Below, piece after piece: positions 1 to 6,874 of a stretch of DNA of 64,000 bases. Position 1 is the first letter of the stretch, and every line of letters starts with the position of its first letter. The notes beneath the pieces are model-generated. The model was given only the letters and a program-made list of their open reading frames with translations. It ran no database searches and was not told the origin of the DNA. The translations under genes and the position numbers were made by a program. Source of the stretch: Pilimelia columellifera (GTDB lineage: Bacteria; Actinomycetota; Actinomycetes; Mycobacteriales; Micromonosporaceae); contig NZ_BAAARY010000005.1 of the NCBI RefSeq assembly GCF_039532605.1, forward strand, positions 310,001-374,000, written 5' to 3'.

Positions 1-1182
1 TCACTGGGTCATGCCGCTGGCGACACCCTGTTGGCCGAGGTGTCGCGCAGGCTGCGGGGTCTGGCTCCGGCAGCGGCGCTGGTGGGTCGGGTTGGCGGCG
101 ACGAGTTCGCCGTGACGCTGCGCATGGAGAACGCCGAGGCGGCGCTTGTGCTGGCGGCGCGGCTACGCGAGGAGCTTCGCGTGCCGATGGAGTTCGGCAC
201 CCTGACTCTGGATGTCGACACCGCGGTCGGCGTCGTGGTCCATCCGGATCATGGGAGCGATCCGGCGGCGCTGTTGCAGCGGGCGGATGTCGCGGCCCGG
301 GCGGCGGAGCTGCTGCCGTCGGCCGTTCAGTCGTTCCACCCGTCGCTGGAGTCGCGTTCGGTCCGGCGGCTCGGTCTCGCCAACGACCTGCGCCGGGCGA
401 TCGACAATGACGAGCTTGAGATCTACTTCCAGCCTCAGGTGTCGCTGGGGGACCGGCACCTGGTCGGGGTGGAGTGCCTGGCCCGCTGGGAGCATCCGAC
501 GCACGGCGCGGTGGCTCCGCAGGACTTCGTGGCGGTCGCCGAGCACACCGGCCAGCTGAGCCGGCTCACCGAGGCGGTCCTCAGGGAGGGGCTGCGCAGG
601 TGCAAGCAGTGGGTAGACGCCGGGCGCCCGTTGAACGTCGCGGTCAACCTCTCGTCCCGCACGTTGGTGGACGCCGCCTTCCCGGACCGGGTCGCGGCGT
701 TGATCCGCGAGTTCGGCGTTCCGCCGGAGCGGGTCACGTTCGAGATCGCCGAGGACGGTGTGGTGGGGGCTCCGGACCGGCCGCTGCCCACGCTGCGGCG
801 CCTGCACGACATCGGCGTCCGGCTGTCTGTTGATGACTTTGGGACGGGGTATTCGTCGTTGTCGCAGTTGCGCCGGCTGCCGGTGCAGGAAGTGAAGATC
901 GATCGGACGTTTGTGCAGGGAATGGCGACCGACGCCGGAGACCTGGCCATCGTGCGAGCTGTGGTGGACCTTGCCCGGCATTTCGGACTCACTGTCGTTG
1001 CCGAGGGTGTGGAGAGCGAGTTGACGCTCGACCTTCTGCGGGAGATCGGTTGCGACACCGGCCAGGGCTTCCTGTTCAGCCGACCGTTGCCGTACGAGCG
1101 GCTGGAGGCGTGGCTTCGGCAGCAGACCGAGGCCGCGCCGTCGACGTCGGGCGAGGTTCGTCGGCTTCGGGCGGTGCCGTAG
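1..1182 (+). CDS. GGDEF-EAL cyclic-di-GMP protein, 5' truncated by the window edge
   Basis: The reading frame is open from base 1, so the start lies outside the window. The visible part begins inside a GGDEF domain (GGDEF itself is intact near residue 32 of the fragment) and runs into a full EAL domain. The EAL signature reads ECL instead of EAL (VECLARW). The other catalytic landmarks are present: NVAVNLS, DDFGTGYSSL, the KIDR lysine, VVAEGVE, and the Gln in GQGFLFSRP. The protein probably makes and/or hydrolyses cyclic di-GMP. Which activity dominates, and whether sensor or membrane domains sit upstream, cannot be seen. It is followed by tRNA genes and shows no operon partner. Confidence 0.9.
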   Translation, partial: SLGHAAGDTLLAEVSRRLRGLAPAAALVGRVGGDEFAVTLRMENAEAALVLAARLREELRVPMEFGTLTLDVDTAVGVVVHPDHGSDPAALLQRADVAARAAELLPSAVQSFHPSLESRSVRRLGLANDLRRAIDNDELEIYFQPQVSLGDRHLVGVECLARWEHPTHGAVAPQDFVAVAEHTGQLSRLTEAVLREGLRRCKQWVDAGRPLNVAVNLSSRTLVDAAFPDRVAALIREFGVPPERVTFEIAEDGVVGAPDRPLPTLRRLHDIGVRLSVDDFGTGYSSLSQLRRLPVQEVKIDRTFVQGMATDAGDLAIVRAVVDLARHFGLTVVAEGVESELTLDLLREIGCDTGQGFLFSRPLPYERLEAWLRQQTEAAPSTSGEVRRLRAVP

Positions 1183-1210
1183 GGTCTCCCGCGCGTTCCG
1201 GGGATCCGGT

Positions 1211-1239
1211 TTCACCTGCCGGCCGCCGCCGTGTACTCT
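1211..1239 (+). promoter_or_regulatory. Putative sigma70-type promoter for tRNA-Thr/tRNA-Met
   Basis: TTCACC (-35) and TACTCT (-10) are separated by 17 bases, just after the GGDEF-EAL gene and about 45 bases before the first tRNA. Spacing and position suit the major vegetative sigma factor. This is inference from hexamers only. Confidence 0.55.
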
Positions 1240-1284
1240 TACCTCTGCGCGATCGCGTCTGGGGTATTCAGGCGCTATTCACGT

Positions 1285-1360
1285 GCCCCCTTAGCTCAGT
1301 CGGCAGAGCGTCTCCATGGTAAGGAGAAGGTCTACGGTTCGATTCCGTAAGGGGGCTCCA
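1285..1360 (+). tRNA. tRNA-Thr (GGT)
   Basis: A complete cloverleaf can be drawn. The acceptor GCCCCCT pairs with AGGGGGC, the anticodon stem is TCTCC/GGAGA with loop ATGGTAA (anticodon GGT), and the T-arm is TACGG-TTCGATT-CCGTA. The discriminator is T and the 3' CCA is encoded. The anticodon reads ACC/ACU threonine codons. It is the first of two tRNAs 33 bases apart and probably co-transcribed. Confidence 0.96.
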
Positions 1361-1393
1361 ACCGGGTTCGAGCGGCAGGTGAGCCTGGGCCAC

Positions 1394-1469
1394 GGCGGTG
1401 TAGCTCAGATGGCAGAGCAAGCGGCTCATAATCGCTGTGTCGCCGGTTCAAATCCGGCCACCGCTACCA
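1394..1469 (+). tRNA. tRNA-Met (CAT), elongator type
   Basis: The acceptor GGCGGTG pairs with CACCGCT (terminal G-U). The anticodon loop CTCATAA gives anticodon CAT. The T-arm is GCCGG-TTCAAAT-CCGGC, the discriminator is A and CCA is encoded. The first base pair is formed (G-U) and the anticodon stem lacks the three consecutive G-C pairs of initiator tRNA. An elongator Met tRNA is therefore the best call; a CAT-anticodon tRNA-Ile modified by TilS is the alternative. Confidence 0.93.
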
Positions 1470-1539
1470 CTCGTAGCAATTTGACAGTGCGGCGATGACC
1501 ATTGCGATGGGTCTGGCGTGCTGCGTGACTCCGCAACAC

Positions 1540-1569
1540 TTGCATTCAGGCGTTGTCAGCATCTAGGCT
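1540..1569 (+). promoter_or_regulatory. Putative rpmG promoter
   Basis: TTGCAT and TAGGCT are separated by 18 bases, ending about 45 bases before the rpmG start. A perfect TTGACA lies further upstream at 1481-1486 but has no convincing -10 box at the right distance. Confidence 0.5.
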
Positions 1570-1614
1570 GACGCGCCGTTAGTTCAGCATTCTTAGCGAG
1601 GAAGGCACACCGTC

Positions 1615-1782
1615 GTGGCCAAGGCGACCGACGTCCGTCCCAAGATCACCATGGCGTGTGTGGACTGCAAGGAGCGGAACTACATCACCAAGAAGAACCG
1701 CCGTAACGACCCGGACCGCATTGAGCTGAAGAAGTTCTGCCCCCGTTGCGGCAAGCACACGGCGCACCGAGAGACCCGCTGA
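1615..1782 (+). CDS. rpmG: 50S ribosomal protein L33, zinc-binding (C+) form
   Basis: The product is a 55-residue basic protein of normal L33 length, in the large subunit near the E site. It contains two CxxC pairs (CVDC and CPRC), which mark the zinc-binding C+ form. C- paralogues elsewhere in actinomycete genomes usually replace it under zinc limitation. The GTG start follows a GAGGAAGG ribosome-binding site. It heads the conserved actinobacterial run to the MaoC dehydratases, trnW, secE and nusG, and is closed by a strong hairpin at 1800-1832. Confidence 0.96.
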   Translation: MAKATDVRPKITMACVDCKERNYITKKNRRNDPDRIELKKFCPRCGKHTAHRETR

Positions 1783-1799
1783 CGCGGTCCTGAATCGTT

Positions 1800-1840
1800 C
1801 TGCTGCCCCCGGTCACCGGCCGGGGGCAGCAGTCTTTCTG
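1800..1840 (+). terminator. Rho-independent terminator after rpmG
   Basis: A 13-bp perfect stem (CTGCTGCCCCCGG with CCGGGGGCAGCAG) has a 7-base loop and is followed by the T-rich TCTTTCT. It separates rpmG from the dehydratase genes. Confidence 0.85.
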
Positions 1841-1961
1841 ATCTCATCACGTTGCCGGTCAGCGGACGCGGTGGCGGCGGGCGCTCGTGGCGACCACTGG
1901 CACGAGTCGCTTCGGCCGGCGTCGCGAACCTGCCGGACGCTGTGAACGTCTACGGTCCCGG

Positions 1962-1967
1962 TAAAGT
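1962..1967 (+). promoter_or_regulatory. Possible -10 box for hadA, near-leaderless
   Basis: TAAAGT ends 8 bases before the hadA ATG at 1976, so transcription would start at or within a few bases of the start codon. No clear -35 box is present. See the finding on leaderless genes. Confidence 0.35.
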
Positions 1968-1975
1968 GTGCTGCC

Positions 1976-2422
1976 ATGCCATTGGATCAGTCGTTCGTCG
2001 GCCGGTCGTTGCCGCCGGCTACTCCGTACCAGGTCGGCCGCGAGAAGGTCCGGGAGTTCGCCGCCGCGATCGGCGCCGTTGACGCGGCCCACCATGACCT
2101 GGACGCCGCTCGCGCCGCCGGCCACCGTGACGTGGTGGCGCCGCCCACGTTCCCGATCGTCATCTCCGGGGCGGCGCTGGCGGGCCTCTACGCCGATCCG
2201 GCGTTTGGCCTCGATTTCAGCCGGGTCGTCCACGGCGAACAGCGCTTCGAGCACCGCCGGCCGATCGTCGCCGGCGACGAGATCGTCTGCGTCAACACCG
2301 TGGAGGAGATTACCTCCCGTGGTGGGAACGAGTTCCTCAGCACCCGCTCCGACCTGGCGACCACGGCGGGCGAGCCGGTGGCGACGGTGTTCGCCAAGCT
2401 TGTCGTCCGTGGCGAGGGGTGA
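1976..2422 (+). CDS. hadA: MaoC-like N-terminal hot-dog dehydratase subunit (HadA/HadC type)
   Basis: This 148-residue hot-dog-fold protein matches the FAS1/MaoC N-terminal dehydratase family. In mycobacteria the homologues between rpmG and trnW (HadA, HadC) are the non-catalytic, substrate-binding subunits that pair with HadB to dehydrate 3-hydroxyacyl-ACP in FAS-II. No hydratase D-x4-H motif is obvious here, which fits a stabilising subunit. It lies 1 base before hadB and is surely co-expressed with it. The role in fatty acid elongation is inferred from family and synteny; mycolate synthesis is not implied. Confidence 0.85.
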   Translation: MPLDQSFVGRSLPPATPYQVGREKVREFAAAIGAVDAAHHDLDAARAAGHRDVVAPPTFPIVISGAALAGLYADPAFGLDFSRVVHGEQRFEHRRPIVAGDEIVCVNTVEEITSRGGNEFLSTRSDLATTAGEPVATVFAKLVVRGEG

Positions 2423-2423
2423 G

Positions 2424-2837
2424 ATGAGCGAGCTACCGACTCAGACCTACCGGGTCACCCGCGCCGACCTGGTCCGGTATGCCGGAGCCTCCGGCGATTT
2501 CAATCCGATCCACTGGAGCGACCGGGTCGCTGCCGAGGTCGGTCTGCCAGGGGTGATCGCCCACGGCATGCTCACGATGGCGCTGGCCGGTCGTGCGGTC
2601 AGCGTCTGGGCGGGGCGGGTTGACGCGATCACTGAGTTCGGGGTCCGGTTCGCCCGCCCGGTGGTGGTTCCTGACGACGCCGTTGGCGCCGAGATCTCGG
2701 TCGCCGGGATGGTCAAGGGGATTGTCGACGGAGGTCTCACCCGCATCGATCTCACCGTCACCTGCTGCGGCGAGAGGGTTCTGGCCCAGGCGAGGGCGTT
2801 CGTGCGGCTGCCGGGCGACACCGGCGCCGGCGCGTAA
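2424..2837 (+). CDS. hadB: MaoC-like catalytic dehydratase subunit (HadB type)
   Basis: This 137-residue hydratase-2-type hot-dog protein carries the active-site motif at D25 and H30 (GDFNPIHWSD), followed by GVIAHGMLTM. With the upstream subunit it should form a heterodimer that dehydrates (3R)-hydroxyacyl thioesters. The ATG is one base past the hadA stop. Mycobacteria have a third gene (hadC) here; this locus goes straight to tRNA-Trp. Confidence 0.88.
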   Translation: MSELPTQTYRVTRADLVRYAGASGDFNPIHWSDRVAAEVGLPGVIAHGMLTMALAGRAVSVWAGRVDAITEFGVRFARPVVVPDDAVGAEISVAGMVKGIVDGGLTRIDLTVTCCGERVLAQARAFVRLPGDTGAGA

Positions 2838-2848
2838 CATCGTCCCGG

Positions 2849-2878
2849 TTGGGAAACTCCGGCCTGGACACGTACACT
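2849..2878 (+). promoter_or_regulatory. Putative promoter for tRNA-Trp
   Basis: TTGGGA and TACACT are separated by 18 bases, between the hadB stop and tRNA-Trp. The tRNA would carry a 5' leader of about 85 bases. Confidence 0.5.
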
Positions 2879-2970
2879 GATCCGCCGTGGGGTTCATCCC
2901 CTGTCCCGTCATGCATCGAGCGCACTGGACGAGTCCGGCGCGCGCTCGACGGGCAGGTTGTGATCCTCCT

Positions 2971-3043
2971 AGGGGTGTGGCGCAATTGGCAGCGCAGCGG
3001 TCTCCAAAACCGCAGGTTGCAGGTTCGAGTCCTGTCGCCCCTG
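2971..3043 (+). tRNA. tRNA-Trp (CCA)
   Basis: The acceptor AGGGGTG pairs with CGCCCCT through one G-U, with G as discriminator. The anticodon stem is GCGGT/ACCGC with loop CTCCAAA (anticodon CCA). The T-arm is GCAGG-TTCGAGT-CCTGT. The 3' CCA is not encoded. Its place before secE-nusG is standard in actinobacteria. Confidence 0.96.
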
Positions 3044-3114
3044 CGCCTAGGGCCTCCGACGGCCTGGGGTGCTCACAGCCTCAGCGATGAGGTCGGAGCG
3101 ACCCGTCGGTCGTC

Positions 3115-3141
3115 GCGGGGCAGCCGTCGTTGCTGCCCCGC
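3115..3141 (+). terminator. Hairpin between tRNA-Trp and secE
   Basis: A perfect 10-bp stem (GCGGGGCAGC with GCTGCCCCGC) encloses a 7-base loop. There is no T-tract, so it may act as a weak or Rho-assisted terminator or simply as an RNA processing signal. Confidence 0.45.
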
Positions 3142-3223
3142 ACCGCGCGTCACGGCCCGCTATCGTCAGGCGGGCGGCCGGCGTGGCAGCGCGACCAACC
3201 ACCCCGTGACGGAAGAGGGCGAA

Positions 3224-3562
3224 GTGGCCGAGAACGAGCGGCGCGGCGAAGAGCCCGCGGACGAGAACGGCAACGAGCAGACGGACGCCGCTGGCGCCGA
3301 GCCTGCTGCCGAGGACACCACGGTCGAGAAGACCGAACGTGCCAAGCGGGACACCGAACGTGGCGGCCCGATCGGGCGCGTCGGTCGGTTTTTCCGTGAG
3401 GTCGTGTCCGAGATGCGTAAAGTCATCTGGCCGACCCGTAAAGAGCTGGTCACCTATACGGTCGTCGTGATCGTGTTCGTGACGATCATGACTTCGATCG
3501 TCGCCGGACTGGACTACGGCTTCGGCAAGGCTGTCCTGGCCGTCTTCGGCGACGAGAAGTAA
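3224..3562 (+). CDS. secE: Preprotein translocase subunit SecE
   Basis: This 112-residue protein has about 55 acidic, low-complexity N-terminal residues, then the conserved amphipathic helix (FFREVVSEMRKVIWPT) and a single transmembrane helix near residues 75-97. It clamps SecY in the SecYEG channel. The GTG at 3224 was chosen because GGAAGAGGG precedes it; an in-frame GTG at 3206 has no ribosome-binding site. It sits directly upstream of nusG, as in most bacteria. Confidence 0.93.
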   Translation: MAENERRGEEPADENGNEQTDAAGAEPAAEDTTVEKTERAKRDTERGGPIGRVGRFFREVVSEMRKVIWPTRKELVTYTVVVIVFVTIMTSIVAGLDYGFGKAVLAVFGDEK

Positions 3563-3581
3563 CAGACGGAAGTGAGCAAGC

Positions 3582-4433
3582 GTGCCTGAGTACGACGAGA
3601 CCGTCACCCCCGGCGACGACGAGTCGACGGCGACGGTTGTCGCCAAGGCGACGCCGCCGTCGGCTGACGTGGAGTCTTCGGCTGACGTGGCCGCCCCCGA
3701 GCCGGCGGCCGAAGGCGCGGACGAGCCAGGAGCGACCGATTCCCCGGCCGCCGATCCTGATGCGGCCGACGGCGACGAGGTCGAATCTGGCGCCGTCCAG
3801 GTCGTGGCCACTGCCGACGCCGCGTCGGACGACGAGGACGACTTCGACCCCGTCGCGGCTCTCCGGCAGAAGCTCCGGTTCGCCCCGGGCGAGTGGTATG
3901 TCGTTCACTCGTATGCCGGCTACGAGAACAAGGTGAAGACGAACCTCGAGACCCGAATCACGAGTCTCGACATGGAGGAGTACATCTACCAGGTGGAGGT
4001 GCCCACCCGGGACGAGATCGAGGTCAAGAACGGCAAGCGCCTCCAGGTGCAGAACAAGGTTTTCCCTGGTTACCTGCTCGTCCGGATGGACCTGTCGCCG
4101 GAGTCGTACTCCTGCGTCCGGAACACCCCTGGCGTCACCGGCTTCGTCGGCGCCACCGACCGGGTTGACCGGCCGGCCCCGCTGAGTCTCGACGAGGTTC
4201 TCAAGTGGCTGGTTCCGGCGGTTGAGGCTGAGGCTAAGAAAGCCAAACCTGAGATCCGGGTGCTCGACTTCGAAGAGGGCGACTCCGTCACCGTCACCGA
4301 CGGCGCGTTCGCCTCGATGCCGGCCACGATCAGTGAGATCAACGCTGACCAGCAGAAGCTCAAGGTTCTGGTTTCGATCTTTGGCCGGGAGACTCCGGTT
4401 GAGCTGAACTTCAACCAGGTCGCCAAGATCTAG
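3582..4433 (+). CDS. nusG: Transcription termination/antitermination factor NusG
   Basis: This 283-residue protein has a long acidic, Ala/Asp/Glu-rich extension (residues 1 to about 95) of the kind common in actinobacteria. The NGN domain follows (GEWYVVHSYAGYENKV, FPGYLLVRM, TPGVTGFVG), then the C-terminal KOW domain (EEGDSVTVTDGAFA). NusG binds the RNA polymerase clamp and links it to Rho or S10. The GTG start lies 19 bases after secE, so the two are one operon. Confidence 0.96.
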   Translation: MPEYDETVTPGDDESTATVVAKATPPSADVESSADVAAPEPAAEGADEPGATDSPAADPDAADGDEVESGAVQVVATADAASDDEDDFDPVAALRQKLRFAPGEWYVVHSYAGYENKVKTNLETRITSLDMEEYIYQVEVPTRDEIEVKNGKRLQVQNKVFPGYLLVRMDLSPESYSCVRNTPGVTGFVGATDRVDRPAPLSLDEVLKWLVPAVEAEAKKAKPEIRVLDFEEGDSVTVTDGAFASMPATISEINADQQKLKVLVSIFGRETPVELNFNQVAKI

Positions 4434-4629
4434 CGTCGACGCATCGGCCGGTCCACGGATTTCGGGGCCGGCCGCGGGTAACGTCGCGGCCTGCGATAGA
4501 TTGGAACGTCCGGTCTGCCCGTACGTCCGTCGTGCGCGGCTCCCGGTCGGTCAGCGGCGCCAGCCGGCGCCGGCCACGGCGGCGCCCCCGCCGCGTGGCC
4601 CAGCCCAGAACACTCATCAGGACAGGGAC
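4434..4629 (+). promoter_or_regulatory. nusG-rplK spacer with a possible hairpin and -10 box
   Basis: An imperfect hairpin (CGGCCGG at 4445-4451 with CCGGCCG at 4468-4474) follows nusG. A -10-like TAGATT lies at 4497-4502 without a good -35, so an rplK promoter with a leader of about 120 bases is possible. Both readings are weak. Confidence 0.3.
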
Positions 4630-5064
4630 ATGCCTCCGAAGAAGAAGAAGCTGGTCAAGACCTTCACGCTTCAGCTGCCGGCGGGCCAGGCCACCCCGGC
4701 GCCGCCGGTCGGTCCCGCGCTCGGTCAGCACGGCGTGAACATCATGGAATTCTGCAAGGCCTACAACGCGCAGACCGAATCGCAGCGGGGGGACGTCGTC
4801 CCCGCTGAGATCAGCGTGTACGAGGACCGCAGCTTCACGTTCGCTCTGAAGACGCCGCCGGCCGCCCGTCTGCTGATCAAGGCGTCGGGTGTGGCGAAGG
4901 GCTCTGGCGTTCCGCACAAGGAGAAGGTCGGCTCGGTCACCCGCGCTCAGCTGCGCGAGATCGCCGAGCGCAAGATGGCCGACCTCAACGCCAACGACCT
5001 GGACCAGGCCGAGAAGATCATCGCGGGCACCGCCCGCTCGATGGGCCTGACCGTCAGCGACTGA
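4630..5064 (+). CDS. rplK: 50S ribosomal protein L11
   Basis: This 144-residue protein has the L11 N-terminal segment (TFTLQLPAGQATPAPPVGPALGQHG), which carries the proline-rich thiopeptide-binding face. The rRNA-binding C-terminal domain ends in RSMGLTV. L11 is part of the GTPase-associated centre with L10 and L12 and supports RelA activation. The ATG follows GGGACA. It is paired with rplA downstream. Confidence 0.97.
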   Translation: MPPKKKKLVKTFTLQLPAGQATPAPPVGPALGQHGVNIMEFCKAYNAQTESQRGDVVPAEISVYEDRSFTFALKTPPAARLLIKASGVAKGSGVPHKEKVGSVTRAQLREIAERKMADLNANDLDQAEKIIAGTARSMGLTVSD

Positions 5065-5137
5065 TCCACCCCTAGAGACCGTTTGTGGGAGGGCGCGCGT
5101 TCGACGCGGCCCGCCATCGACCACAGGAGTTCTGAAC
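5065..5137 (+). promoter_or_regulatory. rplK-rplA spacer, candidate r-protein binding site
   Basis: The spacer begins with TCCACCCCTAGAGACCG, matching the start of the L10-type leader at 6027 (TCCACCCAGAGACCG) apart from a 2-base insertion. It also contains GTGGGAGG (5085-5092), which resembles the L1-binding region of 23S rRNA as I remember it. A fold joining GTGG (5085-5088) to CCAC near the rplA ribosome-binding site is possible. A role in feedback control of rplA is inference. Confidence 0.35.
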
Positions 5138-5851
5138 ATGCAGCGCAGCAAGAGCTACCGCAAGTTTGCGGAGCGGATCGACCGGGACAAGCTCTACGTC
5201 CCGGCTGAGGCGATCTCCCTCGCCAAGGAGTCCACCACCGCCAAGTTCGACGCGACCGTCGAGGTCGCCATGCGTCTTGGTATCGACCCGCGCAAGGCGG
5301 ACCAGATGGTCCGCGGCACGGTGAACCTCCCGCACGGCACGGGCAAGACGGCCCGCGTCATCGTCTTCGCGGGTGGCGCGAAGGCGGACGAGGCCAAGGC
5401 CGCCGGCGCGGACGAGGTGGGAACCGACGAGCTGGTCGCCAAGATCCAGGAGGGGTGGCTGGAGTTCGACGCGGCGATCGCCACGCCGGACCAGATGGCC
5501 AAGATCGGCCGGATCGCGCGGATTCTGGGCCCGCGCGGCCTGATGCCGAACCCGAAGACCGGGACGGTCACGATGGACGTCACCAAGGCGGTGTCGGACA
5601 TCAAGGGCGGCAAGATCACCTTCCGGGTGGACAAGCACGCCAACCTCCACTTGATCATCGGCAAGGCATCTTTCACCGCCGACCAGCTCGTTGAGAACTA
5701 CGCCGCTGTGCTGGACGAGGTGCTGCGGGCCAAGCCGTCCGCGGCCAAGGGCACCTACCTTCAGAAGGTCACCGTCGCTACGACGATGGGCCCCGGTGTT
5801 CCGATCGACCCGAAGGTCGTCAAGAACCTGCGCGGCGAGAGCGACGCCTGA
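5138..5851 (+). CDS. rplA: 50S ribosomal protein L1
   Basis: This 237-residue protein has the L1 signature region ILGPRGLMPNPKTGT and the two-domain layout of the L1 stalk protein. It binds 23S rRNA at the E site and, in other bacteria, represses its own L11-L1 mRNA. The ATG follows CACAGGAG. A 14-bp hairpin terminator follows at 5881-5911. Confidence 0.97.
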   Translation: MQRSKSYRKFAERIDRDKLYVPAEAISLAKESTTAKFDATVEVAMRLGIDPRKADQMVRGTVNLPHGTGKTARVIVFAGGAKADEAKAAGADEVGTDELVAKIQEGWLEFDAAIATPDQMAKIGRIARILGPRGLMPNPKTGTVTMDVTKAVSDIKGGKITFRVDKHANLHLIIGKASFTADQLVENYAAVLDEVLRAKPSAAKGTYLQKVTVATTMGPGVPIDPKVVKNLRGESDA

Positions 5852-5880
5852 GCCGCAGACCGGTGAGCTAACGGATGAGG

Positions 5881-5911
5881 AAGGGCGCCACGGCTCAGCC
5901 GTGGCGCCCTT
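5881..5911 (+). terminator. Terminator after rplA
   Basis: A perfect 14-bp stem (AAGGGCGCCACGGC with GCCGTGGCGCCCTT) closes a 3-base loop, with no long T-tract. It separates the L11-L1 unit from the L10-L12 unit. Confidence 0.75.
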
Positions 5912-6018
5912 CGATGTCTGTGTGCCGGGTGTGGAAAGTCCTCGTGCCGGGCGAGCAAGCTCCCGGGCCAGGTTGGGGGCCGATGCGGGGCGGAGCCGCC
6001 GCGGCGTGTAACCTCGTC

Positions 6019-6135
6019 ATCGTAGTTCCACCCAGAGACCGCTGGTTGTCGAGGGGCGCGTGAGCGCCCCGAGGCCGAAGGCCCCGCAGAGGCGGGCGGC
6101 CCGCGCAGGGGAGAACGGAAGCGAATGTCTCGCCC
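6019..6135 (+). promoter_or_regulatory. Ribosomal protein L10 leader (candidate)
   Basis: The 406-base spacer before rplJ holds CCCAGAGACCGCTGG at 6031-6045, a hairpin around GGGGCGCG/CGCCCC, and a distal strand CCCGCGCAGGGG near 6100-6111. Their order and wording match the L10 leader family, where L10-(L12)4 binds a kink-turn and represses rplJL. The assignment rests on motif recognition; a covariance-model hit would settle it. A -10-like TAACCT at 6009-6014 may start this transcript. I see nothing coding in 5912-6257. Confidence 0.6.
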
Positions 6136-6257
6136 CGGTGGCTTCGGCCCCGAGTGTTGATTCCGCCCCGTGCGCCCCCGCGCCGGGGCGTCTGTCGTTT
6201 CTGCGGGCGATGGCTCCCCCCGGAGCGACCAGCCTGGAGTAACGAGAGAGGAGGGAC

Positions 6258-6803
6258 ATGGCGGACAAGCCTGTGCGGTCCGATAAGGCCACCGCTGTCG
6301 CCGAGCTGACGGATGACTTCCGGAACTCGCCGGCCACCCTGCTGACGGAGTACCGCGGTCTGACCGTCGCCCAGCTCACTGAGCTGCGGCGTGCGCTCGG
6401 CCGGGAGACCAGGTACTCGGTCGCCAAGAACACGCTGGCGAAGCGGGCGGCTACCGATGCTGGCATCGCGGGCCTCGACGAGCTGTTCTCCGGTCCTACC
6501 GCGCTCGCCTTCGTGTCCGGCGACCCGGTCGAGGCAGCGAAGGGCCTGCGCGATTTCGCGAAGACCCACCCGCTGCTCGTGATCAAGGGCGGCGTCTTCG
6601 AGGGCAAGGCGATCTCGGCCGATGAGGTCAAGAAGATCGCTGACCTGGAGTCCCGCGAGGTGCTGCTGGCCAAGCTGGCCGGCGCGATGAAGGGCAACCT
6701 GAGCAAGGCCGCGGCCCTGTTCCAGGCGCCTTTGTCGAAGACCGCCCGTCTGGCGGCGGCGCTGCAGGACAAGCGCGCGCAGACCGAAGGCGGCGAGGGC
6801 TGA
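6258..6803 (+). CDS. rplJ: 50S ribosomal protein L10
   Basis: This 181-residue protein has the L10 N-terminal rRNA-binding domain (TEYRGLTVAQLTELRR, YSVAKNTLAKRA). A C-terminal helix binds L12 dimers. L10 anchors the L12 stalk that recruits translational GTPases. The ATG follows GAGAGGAGGG, a near-perfect ribosome-binding site. Its stop codon starts a 19-base palindrome (see 6801-6819). Confidence 0.97.
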   Translation: MADKPVRSDKATAVAELTDDFRNSPATLLTEYRGLTVAQLTELRRALGRETRYSVAKNTLAKRAATDAGIAGLDELFSGPTALAFVSGDPVEAAKGLRDFAKTHPLLVIKGGVFEGKAISADEVKKIADLESREVLLAKLAGAMKGNLSKAAALFQAPLSKTARLAAALQDKRAQTEGGEG

Positions 6804-6819
6804 CTCACCTGGTGAGTCA
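6801..6819 (+). promoter_or_regulatory. Palindrome over the rplJ stop codon
   Basis: TGACTCACC and GGTGAGTCA flank a single central T, making a perfect 9+1+9 palindrome whose first three bases are the rplJ TGA. In RNA it can form a 7-bp stem with a CCTGG loop. It could be a partial terminator, a processing site between rplJ and rplL, or a protein-binding site. Confidence 0.4.
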
Positions 6820-6874
6820 ATCTGTTCGCTGCTGACCGACCATCTTTATCTGAAGCTAGGAAAGGACGCCTGAC

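Noticed and set aside
1481..1486. Perfect TTGACA after tRNA-Met
   Set aside because: No -10-like box at 16-18 bases (GCGATG region). The TTGCAT/TAGGCT pair further down is a better rpmG promoter.
2849..3223. Upstream extension of the secE frame by about 125 codons
   Set aside because: It would run through tRNA-Trp; the added sequence is not SecE-like.
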